From Thioalkalivibrio thiocyanodenitrificans ARhD 1 (GTDB taxonomy: Bacteria > Pseudomonadota > Gammaproteobacteria > Ectothiorhodospirales > Ectothiorhodospiraceae), in contig NZ_KB900536.1 of the NCBI RefSeq assembly GCF_000378965.1, forward strand, positions 693,583 through 757,582: a stretch of DNA of 64,000 bases. Direction: 5' to 3'. Shown one piece after another: positions 34,067 through 42,940 of the stretch. The notes below the pieces were generated by a model. The model worked only from the letters and a program-made list of their open reading frames with translations, had not been told where the DNA came from and did not search any database. The stretch's first letter is position 1; each line of letters opens with the position of its first letter. A program made the translations under genes and the position numbers.

Positions 34067-35417
34067 CGCCATCCAGGCATGGGGCGGCGATGCCCCCTGC
34101 CTGGAGTCGGTTGCGGATTTGCTGGCGCTTCACCGGCGCTGGCCCGGGCGATATCCCCACCTCCTGGAAAGCGCCCTGCGGGGCACGCCCCAGGCGCGCT
34201 ACAGCATCCTGTTCGCATTCCCGGGGGACCGACTGGTCCTCGAATCCATGGATCGATCCCCGGACTTTCTGCACCGGCTCGATGCCTGCTGGCACAGGGA
34301 ACGCATCGAGCGCCCGCCCGGTGATCCCGAACGCCTGCCGTTTCGGGGCGGCTGGTTTCTCTTTCTGGGCTACGAGCTGGCCGGCCAGGTGGAGCCGGTG
34401 CTGAATCTCCCGTCGGATCCCTGCGGATTGCCGGTGGCCTTCGCGCAGCGCTTTCCGTGCGCCATGGTGGTGGACCATGCCCTGGCGCGAACGTACCTGG
34501 TGGCTGAACCGGGACACGAGGATGCCCTTGCGCAGATGCGCGCCGACCTCGCCTCCCTGGACGCCGTGCGTCCGCCGCCCCCGGTCCCGTGGCCGGAATC
34601 CCTGGACGAGGATCCGCCACAGCGCTATCTGGACGGAGTGGCGCAGGTCATCCGTTATATTCGCGACGGCGATGTCTTCCAGGTGAACCTGTCCCGCGCC
34701 TGGCAGGCCCGGCTGGGAGAGGACATGCCGGCGGCCGACCTGTACGACAGACTGCGGGACTGCAATCCGGCGCCGTTCGCGGCCCTGGCCACCCTTCCGG
34801 GCGGGCAGATCGTCAGTTCCTCCCCGGAGCGGCTGGTGCGCGTGCGCGGCGACCGTGTCGATACACGTCCCATCGCCGGCACTCGCCCCCGGGGAGCCCG
34901 GCTGGAGGCGGACCGCGCATTGGCGACACAGCTCCTGGGCAATGCCAAGGAACGGGCCGAGCACATCATGCTCCTGGACCTGGAGCGCAACGACCTGGGA
35001 CGTCTGTGCCGGCCCGGCAGCATCCGGGTGGACGAGCTGATGACCCTGGAAACCTATCCCCATGTCCATCACATCGTCTCCAACGTCACCGGCAGGCTGC
35101 GCGCGGAGGTCACCCCCGGTGAGGTCATCCGCGCGGTCTTTCCCGGCGGCACCATCACCGGCTGCCCCAAGGTGCGCTGCATGGAGATCATCGCGGAACT
35201 GGAAGGGCAGGGACGGGGCGCCTACACCGGTTCCCTGGGCTACCTGAACCGGGACGGGGACATGGACCTGAACATTCTCATCAGGACCCTGGTGCATCAG
35301 GGCCGGGAAATCCGCTTTCGCACCGGGGCCGGCATCGTCGCCGACTCCGACCCCCGGCGGGAACTGGAGGAGACCCGCCACAAGGCCGAAGGCCTGCGCC
35401 GGATGCTGGTGTCATGA
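34029..35417 (+). CDS. pabB: Aminodeoxychorismate synthase component I
   Basis: Up to 462 residues; converts chorismate plus glutamine-derived ammonia to 4-amino-4-deoxychorismate for folate, with a PabA subunit not in this window. The chorismate-binding C-terminal domain has [27 protein letters not shown] and [20 protein letters not shown]. The active-site motif is PIAGT (281-285, Ala283), not the PIKGT of E. coli PabB; a PIAGT subclass of PabB is known. The adjacent pabC supports PabB over TrpE. The GTG start at 34029 overlaps fabF by 38 bases with no clear ribosome site, so the start is uncertain. The stop overlaps pabC as ATGA. Confidence 0.88.
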   Translation: MAPTAPSSSGPSDAIQAWGGDAPCLESVADLLALHRRWPGRYPHLLESALRGTPQARYSILFAFPGDRLVLESMDRSPDFLHRLDACWHRERIERPPGDPERLPFRGGWFLFLGYELAGQVEPVLNLPSDPCGLPVAFAQRFPCAMVVDHALARTYLVAEPGHEDALAQMRADLASLDAVRPPPPVPWPESLDEDPPQRYLDGVAQVIRYIRDGDVFQVNLSRAWQARLGEDMPAADLYDRLRDCNPAPFAALATLPGGQIVSSSPERLVRVRGDRVDTRPIAGTRPRGARLEADRALATQLLGNAKERAEHIMLLDLERNDLGRLCRPGSIRVDELMTLETYPHVHHIVSNVTGRLRAEVTPGEVIRAVFPGGTITGCPKVRCMEIIAELEGQGRGAYTGSLGYLNRDGDMDLNILIRTLVHQGREIRFRTGAGIVADSDPRRELEETRHKAEGLRRMLVS

Positions 35418-36223
35418 TCCTGGTGAACGGTGAAGCCCGGGAGGACGTGCCGGTGACCGATCGCGGCCTCGCCTATGGCGACGGCCTGTTCGAGACACTG
35501 GCCGTGCAGCGCCGTGAACCCGGGCACTGGCAACGGCACATGACACGCATGGCCGCGGGCTGTGCGCGCCTGGACCTGCCCATGCCGGACCCCGCCCTGT
35601 GGCTGACCGAGGCGCGCACGGTACTCGCGTCCGGCACACACGGCGCCCTCAAGCTGATGCTCACCCGGGGTAGCGGGCCCCGGGGCTACCGGCCACCCCC
35701 GTCACCCGAGCCGACACGCATCCTGATGGCCCTGGACATCCCCGCGTACCCGGCGGCCTGGCGCGAGGAGGGTGTCCCTGTCCGCGTCTGCCGGACGCGC
35801 CTGGCACGCCACCCCTTGCTGGCGGGCATCAAGCATCTCAATCGCCTGGAGCAGGTGCTGGCGCGCAACGAATGGCAGGACGGGTTTCAGGAAGGCATCA
35901 TGCTGGACACGGAGGACCACGTGGTGGAAGGGACCATGAGCAACCTGTTCCTGATCCGGGACGGCGCCCTGCACACGCCCCTGCTGGATCAATGCGGCGT
36001 GGCGGGTGTCACCCGGGCCCGGGTCATGGCGTGTGCACGGGGGCTGGGGATTCCCGTCCATGAGGGGCGCTACGGCCTGGACGACCTGTTCGGGGCCGAC
36101 GGGCTTCTGCTCACCAACACGCTGATCGGCCTGTGGCCGGTGCAGGCGCTGGACGGGCATCCGCTGCCGGTGCCCCCCCTGGTCGGCCTGCTGCAACGTG
36201 CCCTGGACGGAGACGGGCCGTGA
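35414..36223 (+). CDS. pabC: Aminodeoxychorismate lyase
   Basis: 269 residues, PLP-dependent class IV enzyme releasing pyruvate from aminodeoxychorismate to give p-aminobenzoate. The PLP lysine is Lys140 in AGIKHLNRLEQ; the family motifs DRGLAYGDGLFET and EGTMSNLFLI are present. Overlaps pabB by 4 bases and mltG by 4 bases. Confidence 0.95.
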   Translation: MILVNGEAREDVPVTDRGLAYGDGLFETLAVQRREPGHWQRHMTRMAAGCARLDLPMPDPALWLTEARTVLASGTHGALKLMLTRGSGPRGYRPPPSPEPTRILMALDIPAYPAAWREEGVPVRVCRTRLARHPLLAGIKHLNRLEQVLARNEWQDGFQEGIMLDTEDHVVEGTMSNLFLIRDGALHTPLLDQCGVAGVTRARVMACARGLGIPVHEGRYGLDDLFGADGLLLTNTLIGLWPVQALDGHPLPVPPLVGLLQRALDGDGP

Positions 36224-37257
36224 GGTGGCTGGTGGCGAGCCTGGTGTTGCTTGCGGTGGCGGCTGCGGCGGGCCTGACCGTGGATTACCTGCGTTTCATG
36301 GACCGGCCCCTGGCCCTGGACGAGCCCCGGGTCTATGACCTGCCGGCCGGCGCCTCGGTACGCCGCGTAGCCCGCGAACTCCATGAAGCGGGCTGGCTCG
36401 AACGTCCCCTCTACTGGGAGTTCCATGCCCGGGTTGAAGCGGGTTCCACCAATGTCCGGACCGGGGAGTACCGCCTGGAACCGGGGCTGACGCCGCGCGG
36501 CCTGCTGGCACTGTTTCTCGGCGGGCGCACGATCCAGTACAGCCTGACCATCCCGGAGGGATGGACCTTCGCACAACTCATGCATGCCGTTCGCGCGCAT
36601 CCCCATCTGAAGCAGACCCTGATGCCGGAGGAGGATATGGAGATCATGGCGCGGCTCGGCCGCCCCGGCGAACATCCCGAGGGCTGGTTCTATCCGGACA
36701 CCTATCTGTTTCCACGCGGGACCACGGATCTGGAGTTTCTGGATCGGGCGCATAGGCGCATGGTGAGTGTCCTGGAATCAGCCTGGGCGGAGCGTCAGCA
36801 GGACCTGCCGCTGGAAACGCCCTACGAGGCCCTGATCCTGGCATCCATCGTGGAAAGGGAGACCGGTGTACCCGATGAGCGGGAACTGGTCGCGGCGGTG
36901 TTCACCACGCGCCTGCGCCGGGGCATGCGACTGCAGACCGATCCCACGGTCATCTACGGGACACAGGTGTATGGAGGGCAGGTCAGTGATGGCAGGCTGC
37001 GCCGGCGCGACCTGCGGACCGACACCCCGTACAACACCTATACGCGGGCGGGCCTGCCGCCCACGCCCATTGCACTGCCGGGGGGTGATGCCATTCGCGC
37101 CGCCCTCAATCCCGCCGACTCCGAGGTGCTGTTCTTTGTCTCCCGGGGCGACGGCAGTCATCATTTCTCCACCACCTACCGGGAACACCGGGAGGCGGTG
37201 ATCCGGTATCAGCTGGGAGGCGATGCCGGTCGCTATCCGGGGAGCGCACGACCATGA
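36220..37257 (+). CDS. mltG: Endolytic murein transglycosylase MltG
   Basis: 345 residues from a GTG start. Inner-membrane anchored by one segment (about 3-22), with a LysM-like region and a YceG catalytic domain that cuts nascent glycan strands and sets their length. The catalytic glutamate is Glu212 in ASIVERETGV. The GTG at 36220 overlaps the pabC stop (GTGA) and has GGAGA 6 bases before it; the upstream extension, Ala/Gly/Arg-rich, is an out-of-frame reading of pabC. Overlaps tmk by 4 bases. Confidence 0.94.
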   Translation: MRWLVASLVLLAVAAAAGLTVDYLRFMDRPLALDEPRVYDLPAGASVRRVARELHEAGWLERPLYWEFHARVEAGSTNVRTGEYRLEPGLTPRGLLALFLGGRTIQYSLTIPEGWTFAQLMHAVRAHPHLKQTLMPEEDMEIMARLGRPGEHPEGWFYPDTYLFPRGTTDLEFLDRAHRRMVSVLESAWAERQQDLPLETPYEALILASIVERETGVPDERELVAAVFTTRLRRGMRLQTDPTVIYGTQVYGGQVSDGRLRRRDLRTDTPYNTYTRAGLPPTPIALPGGDAIRAALNPADSEVLFFVSRGDGSHHFSTTYREHREAVIRYQLGGDAGRYPGSARP

Positions 37258-37910
37258 ACCAGCCGTCACCGAAACGACGGGGCCGCTTCATCACGCTGGA
37301 AGGGGGCGAGGGCGCGGGCAAGTCCACCCAGGTGGAGGGGCTCAAGCGGTTTCTGGAGGATCAGGGCATCGCGCTGGTCACCACGCGTGAGCCGGGGGGC
37401 ACGCCCGTGGCCGAGGCGATTCGCGGCCTGCTGCTGTCCAGGGATCACCCGGCCATGCATCCGGATACCGAACTGCTGCTCATGTTCGCGGCCCGGGCGG
37501 AGCATCTGCGCACACTGATCCTGCCGGCCCTGGAGGCGGGCAGGTGGGTGCTGTGCGACCGGTTCACCGATGCCACCTATGCCTACCAGGGTGGCGGGCG
37601 CGGTGTCGACCCCGCCCGCATCGCCGCCCTGGAGGTCTGGGTGCAGGGCCCCGTACGGCCGGATCTCACGCTGCTGCTGGACATGGACGTGAAAACAGGC
37701 CTTGCCCGTGCCCGAGGCCGAAGCGAGGCGGACCGCTTCGAACAGGAGGCCGTGGAGTTTTTCGAGCGGGTGCGCGAGGCCTACCTGGAACGCGCCCGCA
37801 GCGAACCGGCCCGCTATCGCATCATCGACGCCTCCCGTTCCGTGGAAGCAGTGGCCGGTGACCTGCAACAGGCAGTCTCATCCCTGATGGGAACAGGGCA
37901 GGGGACATGA
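37254..37910 (+). CDS. tmk: Thymidylate kinase
   Basis: 218 residues, phosphorylates dTMP to dTDP. The P-loop GGEGAGKST is at 17-25, the DR(F/Y) motif in CDRFTDATYAYQGGGRG, and the lid carries Arg residues (RARGRSEADRFE) as in type II (E. coli-like) enzymes. Overlaps mltG and holB by 4 bases each. Confidence 0.97.
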   Translation: MNQPSPKRRGRFITLEGGEGAGKSTQVEGLKRFLEDQGIALVTTREPGGTPVAEAIRGLLLSRDHPAMHPDTELLLMFAARAEHLRTLILPALEAGRWVLCDRFTDATYAYQGGGRGVDPARIAALEVWVQGPVRPDLTLLLDMDVKTGLARARGRSEADRFEQEAVEFFERVREAYLERARSEPARYRIIDASRSVEAVAGDLQQAVSSLMGTGQGT

Positions 37911-38881
37911 GCCCGCCGGCCCCCTATCCATGGCTGGAATCCACATGGCGTCAACTGCTGGGGCGCCTGGCGGCCGATCGCATGCCCCATGCACTGCTGC
38001 TCACGGGCCCCGGGGGCATCGGCAAGCTGGCCCTGGCGGAGGCCCTGGCCGGCGCCGCCCTGTGCACTGAACCCGGTCCGCAGGGAGATCCGTGCGGCCG
38101 CTGTCCGAGTTGCCGCCTGCACGATGCGGGCACCCATCCGGACCAGGTGCGCCTGACCGTCCCCGAGGACAAGACGCAGATCCTCGTGGATCAGATCCGC
38201 GAACTGGCAGAAACCATGGGCCTGAGCCGCTCCATGGGTGCCCACCGGGTGGCTGTCCTGTGGCCGGCGGACGCCATGAACATCAGTGCCGCAAACAGCC
38301 TGCTCAAGACCCTGGAAGAACCGCCCGAGCACACGCTCCTGATCCTGGTCACGGCGGACCCCTCCCGCCTGCCCGCCACCATTCGCAGCCGCTGCCAGAT
38401 CATCTCCGTGCCCCTGCCCGGCGAGACGGATACACGTGCCTGGCTGACGGCTCAGGGTTTGCCGGAGGCGGATATGGACGTGCTGCTGTGCATGGCGCGG
38501 GGCGCCCCATTGACGGCCCGGACGCTGGCAGAGGAGGGGGCCGCGGAACACTGGCGGGCCCTGGTGCGTGATCTGGCCGAATTGTCCGCCGGCAGGCGCG
38601 GCATCGTGGAACTGGCGGAACACTGGAAGGGCCAGGAGACCGAGCGTCTCATTCGCTGGATACAGATCGCCCTGTGGGAATGCGCGCGTCAGGCATGGGC
38701 CGGGCAGACCGCCGATACGCGGATCAAGGATTTGCAGCCACTGGCAAAGGCGTTAGACTTGGGTCGAACCTTTCCATTGCAGGATCGCCTCGCCGAATGG
38801 CGGCGACTGGCCCGCACCACCGTCAATCCGCAGCTTCTGCTGGAAGACGTGTTTGCGGATCTCGCCCCCGGCAGGCCGTGA
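37907..38881 (+). CDS. holB: DNA polymerase III delta' subunit
   Basis: 324 residues, clamp-loader subunit. The N-terminal AAA+ fold has a degenerate P-loop (GPGGIGKLALAEALA), and a four-cysteine zinc module is visible around residues 52-68 (CTE...DPCGRCPSC). SANSLLKTLEEPP (the SRC-type signature region, with SRCQII) is conserved. Member of the tmk-holB-pilZ-tatD group. Confidence 0.95.
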   Translation: MSPPAPYPWLESTWRQLLGRLAADRMPHALLLTGPGGIGKLALAEALAGAALCTEPGPQGDPCGRCPSCRLHDAGTHPDQVRLTVPEDKTQILVDQIRELAETMGLSRSMGAHRVAVLWPADAMNISAANSLLKTLEEPPEHTLLILVTADPSRLPATIRSRCQIISVPLPGETDTRAWLTAQGLPEADMDVLLCMARGAPLTARTLAEEGAAEHWRALVRDLAELSAGRRGIVELAEHWKGQETERLIRWIQIALWECARQAWAGQTADTRIKDLQPLAKALDLGRTFPLQDRLAEWRRLARTTVNPQLLLEDVFADLAPGRP

Positions 38882-38894
38882 CGGAGCCACCGCC

Positions 38895-39236
38895 ATGTCG
38901 TCAGGACAGGGTATTCTCTCGCTATCCATCAAGGACAAGAACTCCTTGTATGCCGCATACATGCCGTTCGTGAAGAACGGCGGGCTGTTCATCCCCACCC
39001 AGAAGCCCTACAAGCTGGGAGACGAGGTGTTCATGCTGCTCACGCTCATGGAGGAACGGGAGCGCATGCCGGTGGCCGGCCGAATCATCTGGCTGACGCC
39101 GCCCCGCGCCCAGGGCAACCGCACCCCCGGCATCGGTGTGCAGTTCAACCCCCAGGACAACGGCGCCACCCGCAACAAGATCGAAGGCCTGCTCGCCGGC
39201 GCCCTGCAGGCCGATCGCCCGACACATACCATGTGA
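38895..39236 (+). CDS. pilZ: PilZ domain protein of type IV pilus biogenesis
   Basis: 113 residues, a single PilZ-fold domain. As in Pseudomonas PilZ it lacks the RxxxR and [D/N]xSxxG c-di-GMP-binding motifs, so it should not bind c-di-GMP but act through the pilus assembly machinery. The holB-pilZ-tatD order is the same as in Pseudomonas. ATG 38895 chosen as it gives MSSGQGILSLSIKDKNSLY; the ribosome site (GGAG at 38884) is acceptable. Confidence 0.92.
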   Translation: MSSGQGILSLSIKDKNSLYAAYMPFVKNGGLFIPTQKPYKLGDEVFMLLTLMEERERMPVAGRIIWLTPPRAQGNRTPGIGVQFNPQDNGATRNKIEGLLAGALQADRPTHTM

Positions 39237-39240
39237 ACTG

Positions 39241-39357
39241 AGGTTCAAGGTTCAAAGTTCAAGATTCAATGAAGGGCACGTTGGCTCTGGATGACCGCCA
39301 ACTGATACGGTCCGGCCTTGAGCCTTGAACCTTGAACATTAAACCTTGAACTTTGAA
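39241..39357. repeat. Intergenic inverted repeat built on a TTCAAGGTTCAAAG word
   Basis: Tandem TTCAA-type words (39241-39270) face tandem TTGAA words (39317-39357) as an imperfect hairpin, with about 46 bases between. It fills the pilZ-tatD gap and runs right up to the tatD start region. Confidence 0.8.
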
Positions 39358-39365
39358 TGTCCTTC

Positions 39366-40139
39366 ATGCTCATCGACTCCCACTGCCATCTGGATCGCAT
39401 CGATCTGGAGAAATTCGACGGTTCCCTGGACAACCTGCTCGCGGCGGCCCGCGACGCGGGTGTGGTGCACATGCTGTGCGTGAACATCTCGCTGGAAGGG
39501 TATCCGACGGTGCGCGGCATCGCGGAACGTTACCCGCAGGTGTCGTGCTCCGTGGGGGTGCATCCTGGAGAGTCCGGGGGTGCCGAGCCCACCGTGGAAG
39601 ACCTGGTCACCCGGGGTCGCGACCCCCTGGTGGCAGCAGTGGGGGAGACCGGGCTCGACTACCACTACCACCCGGACGATAATGAATGGCAGCGCGAGCG
39701 CTTCCGGGTGCATGTGCGCGCCGCCCGGGAACTGGGCAAGCCGCTGATCATCCACACCCGCGATGCCCGTGACGACACCATCAGCATCCTGCGCGAGGAA
39801 GGTGCCGACGGCCCGCGCGGTGTGATGCACTGCTTCACCGAGACCTGGGAGATGGCACGGGCCGCCCTGGACCTGGGCTTTTATATCTCGTTTTCCGGAA
39901 TCGTCACGTTTCGCAATGCCGAGGCACTGCGGGACGTAGCCCGGCGCGTGCCGGACGACCGTCTGCTGGTGGAGACCGATGCGCCCTACCTGGCTCCCGT
40001 GCCCCACCGCGGCAAGACCAACCATCCCGCCTGGGTGCGCGACGTGGCCGCCAGGGTGGCCGAGGTGCGCGGCAGCGATCTCGAAACCATCGCCGAACTG
40101 ACGACGCGCAATTACCACGCCCTGTTCGGGCGCGGCTGA
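39366..40139 (+). CDS. tatD: TatD family metal-dependent deoxyribonuclease
   Basis: 257 residues from the chosen start. TIM-barrel amidohydrolase-superfamily nuclease; metal ligands are in DSHCHLD, VGETGLDYH, IIHTRDA, MHCFTE and VETDAPYL. An ATG at 39357 is also in frame but lies inside the repeat; 39366 gives MLIDSHCHLDRID, the family N-terminus. Neither has a clear ribosome site, likely because the repeat has replaced the native leader. Ends the 30-40 kb operon. This belongs to the holB-linked paralogue (YcfH-like) rather than the tat-operon TatD. Confidence 0.92.
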   Translation: MLIDSHCHLDRIDLEKFDGSLDNLLAAARDAGVVHMLCVNISLEGYPTVRGIAERYPQVSCSVGVHPGESGGAEPTVEDLVTRGRDPLVAAVGETGLDYHYHPDDNEWQRERFRVHVRAARELGKPLIIHTRDARDDTISILREEGADGPRGVMHCFTETWEMARAALDLGFYISFSGIVTFRNAEALRDVARRVPDDRLLVETDAPYLAPVPHRGKTNHPAWVRDVAARVAEVRGSDLETIAELTTRNYHALFGRG

Positions 40140-40196
40140 CGCTTCGGTTCATCACGAAACGCACGAAGGCAAGGGATATCTCTCACCAGGAAGCGC

Positions 40197-40946
40197 TCAC
40201 GGTGCCGGGCGGGGCAGCGCGCCGTTCACCAGGAAGCGTTCCAGCGGGAGGGTGCGCAGTTGCCCGCCTGCATCGCGCAGGAAGGACACCCGCTCACCCG
40301 CCGTTTCGCAAGTCCATTGTTCCTGGTTGCGCGGGCGACGGCTGGCAAGCGCACCGGGAGTGAACAGGGCCGCGTCGAGCCCCGGGTCACGCGCCGAACG
40401 ATACTCGAACGCTTCGATCCCGGCTGCACGCATGGCGGAGCCCAGGCGCTGCGTCGCGCCATAGGCGGATGGATGGGTCAGCACATCCCGGAAGCGGTCG
40501 AAAGGGGGCTCCTGAAGCTGCAGACCGCGGTCGCTTCGATAGCTGGCCTCGAAGATCGTGTGCCGCGTGATGAACGGCCGCGTGGGCGGCGTTTCCATGG
40601 CGTACCAGAAGTGGAACCGGTAGAAGGCCGCTTCGGCCAGCAGCGTGGGCAGGGACAGCGAACCGTAGAAGATGCTCGGCTCGAATCGTGCGCCGAATCT
40701 CGAGCCATGGCGCAGCGGCGGATAACGGAACGGGGTGCTGAGCAGATAGTGGCGTGGCGCTCCGGCCGGGATCGCCGGCTTGGTCCCTTCCAGCAGGGCC
40801 TCCAGGACGGCCTGTTCCTCAAGGGAATCCACGAGACTCGCCGTGGCTACCTGTTCCTGGCTCTCAACGATGCGAAGGAGGGTACCACGCAGGCTGCCCG
40901 GCCGGGCGTCCCTCGCACAGGCATCCCAGATGTCCGGTTCGGTCAT
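40197..40946 (-). CDS. RES-domain toxin of a type II toxin-antitoxin system
   Basis: 249 residues. RES-domain proteins of this family (MbcT/ParT/Res) degrade or ADP-ribosylate using NAD+. The conserved Arg (HGSRFGARFE, 80-89), Glu (LPTLLAEAAFYRFHFW, near 105) and a later Ser that give the family its name are visible. The start at 40946 gives MTEPDIWDACARD; the open frame extends into the antitoxin gap without support. It follows the antitoxin gene by 17 bases, the usual antitoxin-first order. The C-terminus is Arg/Pro-rich. Confidence 0.87.
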   Translation of the reverse strand: MTEPDIWDACARDARPGSLRGTLLRIVESQEQVATASLVDSLEEQAVLEALLEGTKPAIPAGAPRHYLLSTPFRYPPLRHGSRFGARFEPSIFYGSLSLPTLLAEAAFYRFHFWYAMETPPTRPFITRHTIFEASYRSDRGLQLQEPPFDRFRDVLTHPSAYGATQRLGSAMRAAGIEAFEYRSARDPGLDAALFTPGALASRRPRNQEQWTCETAGERVSFLRDAGGQLRTLPLERFLVNGALPRPAP

Positions 40947-40963
40947 GGTGGGGTGCCGCCCGC

Positions 40964-41326
40964 TCAGACCTTTCCGCGCATGGCGTCCAGGTACTCGGTG
41001 ACGCGAATCAGACCCTGCACGGTACACACCTGCGCGGCCGGGACACCGCCGATGTCCCTGTTCGGCGTGTGCATCCAGTGGCGCATCTGCTCCGGCTCAC
41101 CGCCCACCAGCACGAACAGGGCCCGGTAGCAGCGCACCAGCAGCAAAGCCAGCTCGCCCGCCTTGCTGGCCGGGTCAATCCGGCCCCGGACCAGGGTGCT
41201 GCGATCCTTTCCGATCACCTGGCCAAGTACGGTACGGCTCAACCCCAGGGCCTTTCCGGCCTTGAGAAAGGCCGTGGTCAGTGTTTGTGCCGGATCGATG
41301 CGAACCGGGCTGGCTGCCTGGGACAT
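40964..41326 (-). CDS. Xre/MbcA/ParS-family antitoxin
   Basis: 120 residues. An N-terminal helix-turn-helix region (about 20-50, LSRTVLGQVIGKDRSTLVRG) and the DUF2384 domain (about 55-120, ALLLVRCYRALFVLVGGEPEQMRHWM) with the C-terminal G-x-P motif (NRDIGGVPAAQVCTVQGL) that inserts into the toxin active site. Should neutralise the adjacent RES toxin and repress the operon. Confidence 0.9.
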   Translation of the reverse strand: MSQAASPVRIDPAQTLTTAFLKAGKALGLSRTVLGQVIGKDRSTLVRGRIDPASKAGELALLLVRCYRALFVLVGGEPEQMRHWMHTPNRDIGGVPAAQVCTVQGLIRVTEYLDAMRGKV

Positions 41327-41391
41327 GGGACACCCCCGAAATGTTGCATAAACTGATTATCCGACTCCAATGACGCATATGCAACATTCCG

Positions 41392-42513
41392 TCAGCATGC
41401 GGTTTCGAGTCGCTCCACGGCCTCTGCCAGGTCCGCCTCCCCGTTATGGAAATGCGGGCTGAACCGTATCCCGCCGCCCCGATGGGCACACAGCACGTTG
41501 GCGTCCATCAATTGCCGATACCGCTTCTCCATGTCTTCGCCGGCGCGGCGGAAGGTCACGATCCCCGCACGCCTTTCCGGGGCCTTTGGCGACAGGATCT
41601 CGAAGGATCTCGCTTCCAGCAGGTCGATCAGACAGGACACATTGCCGGAGACACGCTCAGCGATGCTTTCCAGCCCTGTCTCCAGCAACAGGTCCAGGCT
41701 CGCCGCCAGGGCATGCACGCCCAGCATGTTGGGGCTGCCGCACTCGAAGCGGCGTGCGCTCGCCGCCGGCTGCCAGTCCGGCCGTTCGTGGTCGCCCGGG
41801 TACTCCAGCATGTGCCAGCCGAACTGGTTGAGGCTGAGGCGCTCGCGCACCTCCGGGCGCACGTAGAAGACCGCCAGACCCTCGGGCCCCAGCATCCACT
41901 TGTGTCCGTCCGCAGCCACGAAATCGGCTTGGCATGCCCGGGCATCGAAGGGCAGGGCGCCGAGCTGCTGAATGGCATCCACGCAGAACAGAACGCCGCG
42001 TCTGCGACAGGCCTCGCCCAGCCGTTCGAGATCCAGGCGAAGCCCCCGGGCGTACTGAACGGCGCTCACCGAAAGCAGACGGGTCCGGCCATCCATGGCC
42101 TCGATCAGTGCGGCCTCGGGGTCCGGGGCCGTTTCCAGATCCACCAGCCGGGTCCGGACACCGAATCGGGGCAACAGGGACTGCCAGACGACCCGGTTGG
42201 AAGGAAACTCCTGGGCCGCACTGACGATAGTGTCCCCGGAGGCCCAGTCCAGGCCGTACGCGACCACGGACAGTGCCTCGGAGGTGTTCTTCAGCAGGGC
42301 GATGTCATCGGGGGACGGGGCATTGATAAGGCGGGCCAGGAGTCCGCGCAGACGGGTCTCTTCTCCGATCCACCGGGCATAGGAGCGGGAACCTTCCCGC
42401 ATGTTGGCCTCGGCGAATCGCTCGACCGCCGCCACGGTCCGGCGGGGCCAGGGCGCCACGGCGGCATGATTCAGGTGGATCAGACCGGGTTCCAGGGGGA
42501 ATTCCGGGTGCAT
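41392..42513 (-). CDS. Class V aminotransferase / cysteine desulfurase-like PLP enzyme
   Basis: 373 residues. PLP-dependent fold type I enzyme; the Schiff-base lysine is Lys205 in ADGHKWMLGPEG. The catalytic cysteine loop of true cysteine desulfurases is not obvious, so selenocysteine lyase-like, isopenicillin-epimerase-like or another function is possible. Start 42513 has GGAGG 8-12 bases upstream; a longer frame to 42609 has no homology. Single gene divergent from the KamA-like gene. Confidence 0.82.
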   Translation of the reverse strand: MHPEFPLEPGLIHLNHAAVAPWPRRTVAAVERFAEANMREGSRSYARWIGEETRLRGLLARLINAPSPDDIALLKNTSEALSVVAYGLDWASGDTIVSAAQEFPSNRVVWQSLLPRFGVRTRLVDLETAPDPEAALIEAMDGRTRLLSVSAVQYARGLRLDLERLGEACRRRGVLFCVDAIQQLGALPFDARACQADFVAADGHKWMLGPEGLAVFYVRPEVRERLSLNQFGWHMLEYPGDHERPDWQPAASARRFECGSPNMLGVHALAASLDLLLETGLESIAERVSGNVSCLIDLLEARSFEILSPKAPERRAGIVTFRRAGEDMEKRYRQLMDANVLCAHRGGGIRFSPHFHNGEADLAEAVERLETAC

Positions 42514-42940
42514 CGTCACGGCCTCCGGCCTTGAACACATCGGTGAGTCGTTGGCCCGGGGTGATCGGGCCGGCTGTGTGAGCGCAGGTTGGTATTCACA
42601 ATGTTCCACATGAGATATACGTCATATACTATTCATTTAATGAAGAAAAATATGGGTAAACAGATCGGCAAAGGGGCCCGGCTCCGGGCCACGCAGCCTA
42701 CTGAGGACACTGTGCCCCCGGGCGGCGGTCGCGGCAAGGGCCGGTTTGCATCCTGCAACGCCCATGGGGTAAGTTAACCGGCCTTTACCCATCCACTGAC
42801 CGGCGGCGCGCGGAGTCCGCTCCAGGTACGCGTGCCGGTCATTCCATGACTCGGCTTGCACGCCTGCGGGGCCCTGTCATCACCCCGGAGCCGAAGGGGA
42901 CCCGAGTTCCCCGGGATCCGGAAGCAATCGGAGGCGCGAC
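42514..42940. promoter_or_regulatory. 427-base divergent intergenic region with AT-rich island
   Basis: No credible gene. Bases 42598-42660 are AT-rich (TATACGTCATATACTATTCA and ATGAAGAAAAATATGG) against a GC-rich background and probably hold the promoters of the aminotransferase and KamA-like genes. A GGCCCGG-CT-CCGGGCC hairpin follows at 42675-42690. The remaining about 250 bases before the KamA-like start form a long leader with several GC-rich stems; I could not match it to a known riboswitch. Confidence 0.45.

Noticed and set aside
42637-42861. Small minus-strand gene in the divergent gap
   Set aside because: No ribosome site, no domain, composition unlike the neighbours.
42660-42940. 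Riboswitch in the KamA-like leader
   Set aside because: GC-rich stems are present but I could not match the conserved core of cobalamin, lysine, SAM or other known classes.
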